Positions 4,324-8,023 of a DNA stretch of 8,023 bases are shown in pieces. Origin of the DNA: CAG-791 sp045113775 (GTDB taxonomy: Bacteria > Bacillota > Clostridia > Lachnospirales > Lachnospiraceae); NCBI GenBank assembly GCA_045113775.1, contig JBGUJH010000135.1:1-8023 (forward strand), read 5' to 3'. Below the pieces are notes generated by a model that was not told the origin of the DNA, made no database searches, and worked only from the letters and a program-made list of their open reading frames with translations. The position numbers and the translations under genes are program-made. Each line of letters opens with the position of its first letter. Position 1 is the first letter of the stretch.

Positions 4324-6795
4324 TCACCCTTCTGCACTTCCGTCCAGAATCCCGGTCTTCTCAAGCACTTCCGTGACATCGCTGACCGGAACAATAGCAA
4401 GCTTGTCTCTGACTTCCTGCGGCACTTCGTCCAGGTCATCCTCATTTTCCTTAGGAATGAACACTGTCTGAATTCCCGCTCTTGAAGCTGCCATCAGCTT
4501 CTCAGGGAGTCCTCCGATGGGCGTTACGACGCCGCGCAGCGAAACTTCGCCGGTCATTGCGATCGTCGGCGCCACCGCTCTGTCGGAAACAAGTGATGCG
4601 AGAGCCGTCGTCATCGTGATTCCTGCGGACGGACCGTCCTTGGGAACCGCGCCCTCCGGCACGTGGATATGCAAGTCATTTTCCTCAAAGAGAGAAGCTT
4701 TGTCGGGGAACATCGATTTCACAAGGCTCACCGCGATCTGCACAGATTCCTTCATGACATCGCCGAGCTGTCCGGTGATGATGAACTTGCCGTTGCCCTT
4801 GGTGAACAATGTCTCGATGAACAGGATCTCTCCTCCGGCTGCAGTCCAGGCAAGTCCTGTCACGATACCGGGTTTCTTCTCTGCCAGTACGCGGTCATGC
4901 CTGACAGGCTTCGCGTCCAGCATCTTGCGCAGGTCTTCTTCCTTCACAATGATAGGCTCCGCCTTGACTACTGCAGTTTCTGCCAGCGGCGCAGTGACGG
5001 TTTCTGCCCCGGGCGCCGCATTTGCCGGAGCTTCGCCGCCCGCAGAGCCGGCAGCGCCCGCCAAGCCGGCAGCGTCCACAGAGCCTGCAGCGCCGGCCGT
5101 TCCGGCCGCAGCCGCTTTCGCCGCTTCCACCGCAGCTGTTCCGACCCTCTTGGAGACCTCCACAGCCGCCGATCTGCACAGCGTATCAAGCCGCTTGCGA
5201 AGTCCGCGCACGCCGGATTCCATCGTGTAGTTGTCAATGATCTTGCGGATGATATCGTCCGAGATCACGATCTGCTCCTCGGTCACGCCCATGGCCTGCA
5301 TTGACTTGGGCAGCAGGTGCCTGCGCGCGATCTGGAACTTGTCGGATGCCGTATATCCGTTGAAGCGGATGACCTCCATACGGTTGAGCAGAGGCTCGGG
5401 GATCGTGTCCACCGAGTTTGCCGTGCAGATGAACATGACGTTGCTCAGGTCGTACGGGACATTCATGTAGTGGTCCGTGAACGTGCTGTTCTGCTCAGGA
5501 TCGAGCACCTCGAGAAGCGCGCTGGCCGGATCTCCGTTGTAGGAGATGCCCAGCTTGTCCACCTCGTCCAGCACCATGACCGGATTGGAAACGCCGCTCT
5601 TTTTGATGCCGTCCATGATCCTGCCGGGCATCGCTCCGATATAGGTTCTGCGGTGACCGCGGATGTCCGCCTCATCCCGCACGCCGCCGAGGCTCACGCG
5701 CACATATTTCCTGTGAAGGGCTTTCGCGATGCTCTGTCCGATACTGGTCTTGCCGGTGCCCGGTGCGCCGACGAACAGCAGGATCGAGCCCGCCTGCTCC
5801 TTCTTGAGATTCATGACAGCGATCTGCTGGATGATGCGCTGCTTGACTTTCCCCAGTCCGAAGTGATCCTCTTCGAGAACTGCTTCTGCCTCCGTCAGGT
5901 CGATGTCCTGCTGCGGCTCCATCTTCCATGCGAGCCCTGTGACAAAATCCAGATAGTCGTAGAGCATTCCTGCTTCCGTTCCGCCGTTGCTCTCCTGTTT
6001 GAGCCGGCCCAGGACCTTCAGAGCTTCCGCCTTCGCGGTCTCGTTCATGCCCGCCTCTTCGATCTTGAGCTCAAACTTGCGGATGTCCGAAACCTTCTCG
6101 GGATGCATCTCGTCCAGTTCGCGCTGCAGAAGCTCCATCTGTTTTTTGATCGCGGACTCCCTGTAGATCTTCTGGTAATCCTCCTGCTGCGCGCTGGCGG
6201 CTTTGGTGGTCACCTTGGAGACCTCCATGAACTCATATACAGCCTTCTCCAGAAGCTCAAATCTCTTCTTGTGGCTGTCCTGTGCCAAAATATCGTATTT
6301 CTCTTCGGCACTCATCTTAAACCAGATGGACATGGCGACGGCAATTTCGTTGATGGAATGGAACTGATTGAGGTATCCCATCGCCTGTTCGCCCCACTCA
6401 AAGCCCTGCCAGTTCTCCTTCAGGTCTTCCTTGAGGCGCTCAAAATGCTTCCTCTCCACGCTTTCGTCGAGGTCTTCGATCTCCTCGCAGCGGGAGATCG
6501 TCAGCTCGATCGTGTGGTCCGGATTGATCCCGACAGTATCGAGGTGCACCCTGCCTGTTGTGCGTATCACCACATACCCTTCCGGGTTCACTTCGTTGAC
6601 AAAGCCCGTCACACCGATCGGAAAGAAACTGTCCTCGGTCATATCCTTGCGGTGCTCCTCTTTTTTGCACGACAAGAGCACGACCCGGTCATTTACCTCG
6701 GCATACCTGCGGGCCAGATGCCTGTACTGATCCGACTTCAGATAGATGTTCGCGTCCGGCACCAGTAATAAATTGTATATAGGGATTACTACCAT
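4324..6795 (-). CDS. lon: ATP-dependent protease Lon, with an Ala/Gly-rich inserted linker
   Basis: Cytoplasmic AAA+ protease that unfolds and degrades misfolded and regulatory proteins. Seen in the 823-residue product: N-terminal substrate domain (about 1-175), helical coiled-coil region (about 175-290), Walker A GAPGTGKTS (343-351, Lys349), Walker B VMVLDEVDK (406-414), sensor FICTANS (455-461) and a C-terminal protease domain with the catalytic dyad Ser723 (DGPSAGIT) and Lys766 (GGLPEKLMAA). All catalytic residues are intact. Between the ATPase small domain and the protease domain is an Ala/Gly-rich stretch (about 553-612) that ordinary Lon, some 770-800 residues long, does not have; it contains four 6-residue units. 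The start at 6795 follows AGGAGG (6809-6814) with a longish 13-nt gap. An in-frame ATG at 6885 is also possible, but it adds 30 residues that do not resemble Lon. A CIRCE operator upstream implies HrcA heat-shock control. It is divergent from the TetR-type gene. Confidence 0.95.
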   Translation of the reverse strand: MVVIPIYNLLLVPDANIYLKSDQYRHLARRYAEVNDRVVLLSCKKEEHRKDMTEDSFFPIGVTGFVNEVNPEGYVVIRTTGRVHLDTVGINPDHTIELTISRCEEIEDLDESVERKHFERLKEDLKENWQGFEWGEQAMGYLNQFHSINEIAVAMSIWFKMSAEEKYDILAQDSHKKRFELLEKAVYEFMEVSKVTTKAASAQQEDYQKIYRESAIKKQMELLQRELDEMHPEKVSDIRKFELKIEEAGMNETAKAEALKVLGRLKQESNGGTEAGMLYDYLDFVTGLAWKMEPQQDIDLTEAEAVLEEDHFGLGKVKQRIIQQIAVMNLKKEQAGSILLFVGAPGTGKTSIGQSIAKALHRKYVRVSLGGVRDEADIRGHRRTYIGAMPGRIMDGIKKSGVSNPVMVLDEVDKLGISYNGDPASALLEVLDPEQNSTFTDHYMNVPYDLSNVMFICTANSVDTIPEPLLNRMEVIRFNGYTASDKFQIARRHLLPKSMQAMGVTEEQIVISDDIIRKIIDNYTMESGVRGLRKRLDTLCRSAAVEVSKRVGTAAVEAAKAAAAGTAGAAGSVDAAGLAGAAGSAGGEAPANAAPGAETVTAPLAETAVVKAEPIIVKEEDLRKMLDAKPVRHDRVLAEKKPGIVTGLAWTAAGGEILFIETLFTKGNGKFIITGQLGDVMKESVQIAVSLVKSMFPDKASLFEENDLHIHVPEGAVPKDGPSAGITMTTALASLVSDRAVAPTIAMTGEVSLRGVVTPIGGLPEKLMAASRAGIQTVFIPKENEDDLDEVPQEVRDKLAIVPVSDVTEVLEKTGILDGSAEG
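5035..5106 (-). repeat. Four tandem 18-bp units inside lon
   Basis: In-frame units encoding AGTAGA, AGSVDA, AGLAGA and AGSAGG (residues 564-587), nucleotides 5089-5106, 5071-5088, 5053-5070 and 5035-5052. The pattern looks like slippage expansion in a flexible linker, so copy number may vary between strains. Confidence 0.85.
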
Positions 6796-6901
6796 TTTCT
6801 TATTAGATCCTCCTTGATAATCCGGCACCTCCGGGTACCGGAAACTGTCAAAATACAGCGTCTGCCGGCTTGATGGAAAGCCCACATGCCGGCCTTGATT
6901 G

Positions 6902-6928
6902 TCAGCACTCTTCGGTGTCGAGTGCTAA
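6902..6928 (-). promoter_or_regulatory. CIRCE operator (HrcA site) upstream of lon
   Basis: On the lon strand it reads TTAGCACTC, nine bases, GAGTGCTGA. The consensus is TTAGCACTC-N9-GAGTGCTAA, so the match is 17 of 18 arm positions with the exact spacer. HrcA represses from CIRCE in Firmicutes groESL and hrcA-grpE-dnaK operons. Here the site starts about 106 bp before the lon start codon and overlaps the expected transcription start. Confidence 0.9.
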
Positions 6929-6932
6929 TGCC

Positions 6933-6961
6933 AGAGTAAAAAATTTGGCTTCACCGGGAAG
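6933..6961 (-). promoter_or_regulatory. Candidate lon promoter
   Basis: On the - strand a TACTCT (6938-6933) follows a T-rich stretch and sits just before the CIRCE element, so that transcription would begin inside the operator. The -35 at 17 bp (CTTCCC, 6961-6956) is weak. The placement by the operator is the main support. Confidence 0.35.
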
Positions 6962-6966
6962 CCCTT

Positions 6967-6984
6967 CCTTGACACTTGTCAATC
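6967..6984. promoter_or_regulatory. TetR-type operator O1, over the -35
   Basis: TTGACA-CT-TGTCAA (6969-6974/6977-6982), a 6-bp-arm palindrome whose left arm is also the -35 hexamer of the TetR-type gene. It matches O2 at 15 of 18 positions. Confidence 0.65.
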
Positions 6985-6996
6985 TTTTGTTATGAT
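6969..6996 (+). promoter_or_regulatory. Promoter of the TetR-family gene
   Basis: Consensus -35 TTGACA (6969-6974), 16-bp spacer, -10 TATGAT (6991-6996) with the extended TGn. A strong promoter, so tight repression is expected. Confidence 0.85.
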
Positions 6997-7010
6997 AGAT
7001 AGTAGCATCG

Positions 7011-7030
7011 ACCTTGACAGTTGTCAAGGT
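7011..7030. promoter_or_regulatory. TetR-type operator O2, just after the transcription start
   Basis: Perfect palindrome with 9-bp arms ACCTTGACA/TGTCAAGGT (7011-7019/7022-7030) around GT. It lies at about +9 to +28 of the expected start near 7003, and its centre is 45 bp from that of O1. Binding at O1 and O2 would block both RNA polymerase entry and escape, which is a typical autorepression layout. Confidence 0.7.
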
Positions 7031-7074
7031 TGTTCATTATCTTTTAATAAACTTATCAGACGCAGGGAGAGATC

Positions 7075-7617
7075 ATGTACGAAGGATGCAACAAGACCGC
7101 AATCGCTTCTCAGGCCGCGATCGCCGAAGCCCTTATCGAATTAATGAAAGTGAAGCCTTATTCCCGCATCAGCGTGAGTGAGATCTGCAAATGTGCCGGG
7201 GTCTCCCGCCAGACATTCTATTCCCTCTTTGCCTCCAAGGACAACGTCGTCTCTTTCATCCTCGAGCGCAAGTACTGTTTCCGCCTGCAGGATCACGATT
7301 GCTGCCGTTCCTCCATGACCCTGGAGGATATCTGCCATGCCTACAGCCTCTACATCACGGAGCGTAAGGATATGATCGTCCTGCTCGTCCGCAACGATAT
7401 CCTCTATCTGCTGCAGGACAGCCTCTACAGCACCTTTATAGACTGCGAAGATTATCTTCCCGGCTACCCCGCGCAGGACCGCGTTTACGCCGCAGATTTT
7501 CTGGCCGGAGGGCTCACCGGGGTTGCCCGCAACTACGCCCGGCCCGGCACTTCCACCTCCCGGGAGCACCTCGAGGAAATTCTGTTTTCCCTTTTCAGCG
7601 GCTCCTTTTTCCAATGA
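7075..7617 (+). CDS. TetR/AcrR-family transcriptional regulator
   Basis: A 180-residue dimeric repressor of the TetR family by its N-terminal domain. Residues 13-58 give three helices with the classic helix-turn-helix RISVSEICKCAGVSRQTFYSLFASKDNVV (31-59). The C-terminal part (60-180) is a divergent all-helical ligand and dimer domain with Cys and aromatic residues; the ligand cannot be read from it. The start follows AGGGAGA (7064-7070). Two matching palindromes, one over the promoter -35 and one just after the start site, suggest that it represses itself. It is divergent from lon, and O1 is only about 6 bp upstream of the candidate lon -35, so it might affect lon as well. No transporter or enzyme gene follows it in the same direction; the next gene is glgC, after a terminator. 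Any other target is outside the window. Confidence 0.9.
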   Translation: MYEGCNKTAIASQAAIAEALIELMKVKPYSRISVSEICKCAGVSRQTFYSLFASKDNVVSFILERKYCFRLQDHDCCRSSMTLEDICHAYSLYITERKDMIVLLVRNDILYLLQDSLYSTFIDCEDYLPGYPAQDRVYAADFLAGGLTGVARNYARPGTSTSREHLEEILFSLFSGSFFQ

Positions 7618-7674
7618 TCACCCGTAAAGCAGCATCTTTTTTCCAATGATCGCCCGTAAAGCAGCATCTTTTTT
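7611..7674 (+). repeat. Tandem 32-bp direct duplication over the TetR-gene stop codon
   Basis: Two head-to-tail units, 7611-7642 and 7643-7674, identical but for A7620 versus G7652. Each begins CCAATGATC and ends in six T. The first contains the last codon (Gln) and TGA of the gene, so gaining or losing one unit leaves the protein unchanged. Confidence 0.9.
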
Positions 7675-7679
7675 CCGCG

Positions 7680-7713
7680 CGGATCTCTGTTTTGACAGGA
7701 TCCGTTTTCTTTT
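7680..7713 (+). terminator. Rho-independent terminator of the TetR-family gene
   Basis: Stem CGGATC/GATCCG (7680-7685/7699-7704) continued by CTGT/ACAG (7687-7690/7695-7698) after a bulged T, loop TTTG, then TTTTCTTTT. It separates the gene from glgC. Confidence 0.8.
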
Positions 7714-7840
7714 GCCCGCATTGAGCATTATTCCGTCAACATCCGAAAAAGCGTTCAAATCATTTAGTCATTTTCAACAACTTTCGTCCTGTACTTTTTC
7801 ACACTTTATAAAATTTTTCCAAAAAAATTGAATCCAGTCA
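7714..7840. other. AT-rich non-coding stretch before the glgC promoter
   Basis: No gene seen. It becomes rich in A- and T-tracts (AATTTTT at 7812-7818 and AAAAAAATT at 7821-7829), directly upstream of the glgC -35; these could act as a UP-like or bent-DNA element. The only other elements in this gap are the terminator, the 32-bp duplication and the glgC promoter and leader. Confidence 0.4.
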
Positions 7841-7869
7841 TTTACGGACTCTCCGAAATAGCATACAAT
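7841..7869 (+). promoter_or_regulatory. Promoter of glgC
   Basis: TTTACG (7841-7846), exactly 17 bp, TACAAT (7864-7869). Expected start near 7876, giving a leader of about 77 nt. Confidence 0.6.
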
Positions 7870-7885
7870 AGACTTAGATTTTTGT

Positions 7886-7911
7886 GACAATGTTTACGCA
7901 CGCACATTGTC
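7886..7911 (+). promoter_or_regulatory. Hairpin/palindrome in the glgC leader
   Basis: GACAATGT/ACATTGTC (7886-7893/7904-7911), perfect 8 bp, 10-nt loop. It lies about 10 nt after the expected transcription start and has no T-run. It may be an operator for a dimeric regulator or a 5'-protecting RNA hairpin. Confidence 0.6.
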
Positions 7912-7952
7912 TCGAAATAACCACTTGAAACTACAAATAAGGGAGGTTCTCT

Positions 7953-8023
7953 ATGAAGCAAATTGAAATGTTAGCTATGATCCTGGCCGGTGGCCGGGGA
8001 AGCCGCCTGCTCGACCTTACCAA
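7953..8023 (+). CDS. glgC: Glucose-1-phosphate adenylyltransferase, N-terminal fragment (runs off the window)
   Basis: ADP-glucose pyrophosphorylase makes ADP-glucose from glucose-1-phosphate and ATP, the committed step of bacterial glycogen synthesis, in the cytoplasm. Only 23 codons are visible, MKQIEMLAMILAGGRGSRLL and DLT, but they hold the nucleotide-binding AMILAGGRGSRL of this family at the usual distance from the start. GGGAGG at 7941-7946 fixes the start. In Clostridia glgD often follows glgC; that lies outside. Other nucleotidyltransferases share LAGGxGxRL, but the Glu-Met-hydrophobic-Ala-Met lead-in and the DLT after it fit GlgC best. Confidence 0.8.
   Translation, partial: MKQIEMLAMILAGGRGSRLLDLT

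Noticed and set aside
3815..4471. Open frame of 218 codons on + across the argC-lon gap
   Set aside because: It runs through the terminator and the palindrome, overlaps the end of lon, is rich in Ser/Thr/Pro typical of an antisense shadow and has no ribosome site.
5317..6768. 483-codon open frame on + opposite lon
   Set aside because: It is an antisense shadow of a strongly conserved gene, a common result of codon bias in GC-rich sequence; its composition is not protein-like and it has no start signals.

Overview
The window reads as a chromosomal segment of a moderately GC-rich Clostridia bacterium, most likely Lachnospiraceae. The reasons are strong AGGAGG-type ribosome sites, promoters with an extended -10 (TGnTATGAT), a CIRCE heat-shock operator, a type 2 ArgC, a glgC start of the form common in gut Firmicutes, and a Lon N-terminus (VVIPIYNLLLVPDANIY) of the style I associate with that family. 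The taxonomic call is inference from sequence style, not from a search.

Layout, left to right. Positions 1-152 look like the right end of an IS200/IS605-type element with its TnpB-associated omegaRNA; tnpB itself would lie off the left edge. A MocR/GntR-type regulator (273-1430, +) follows. It has an intact DNA-binding domain, but its aminotransferase domain lacks the PLP-binding lysine and the C-terminal part. Next come two near-identical 12-bp hairpins with compensatory changes (1478-1576), then a CPBP-family membrane protease (1599-2555, -). A divergent promoter region bounded by two copies of a 21-nt palindromic repeat separates that protease from argC (2826-3764, +). A rho-independent terminator lies about 100 bp after argC.

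The 560-bp gap between argC and lon (3765-4323) holds the strongest unexplained structure: four diverged copies of a two-block motif, two forward and two reverse, spaced exactly 94 bp apart and symmetric about position 4093.5, with a fifth half-copy next to the lon stop. lon (4324-6795, -) has an A/G-rich insertion with four 18-bp tandem units between its ATPase and protease domains, and a CIRCE operator upstream. Divergent from lon is a TetR-family regulator (7075-7617, +) with a near-consensus promoter and two TTGACA-N2-TGTCAA operators, which suggests autoregulation. A 32-bp tandem duplication covers its stop codon and a terminator follows. The window ends in the first 23 codons of glgC (7953 onward, +).

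The genes do not form one pathway. They look like separate single-gene units: arginine synthesis, glycogen synthesis, protein quality control and two regulators. I saw no defence system, CRISPR array, tRNA or rRNA. The candidates for something undescribed are the 94-bp-phased noncoding palindrome, the lysine-less short MocR protein and the covarying hairpin pair.
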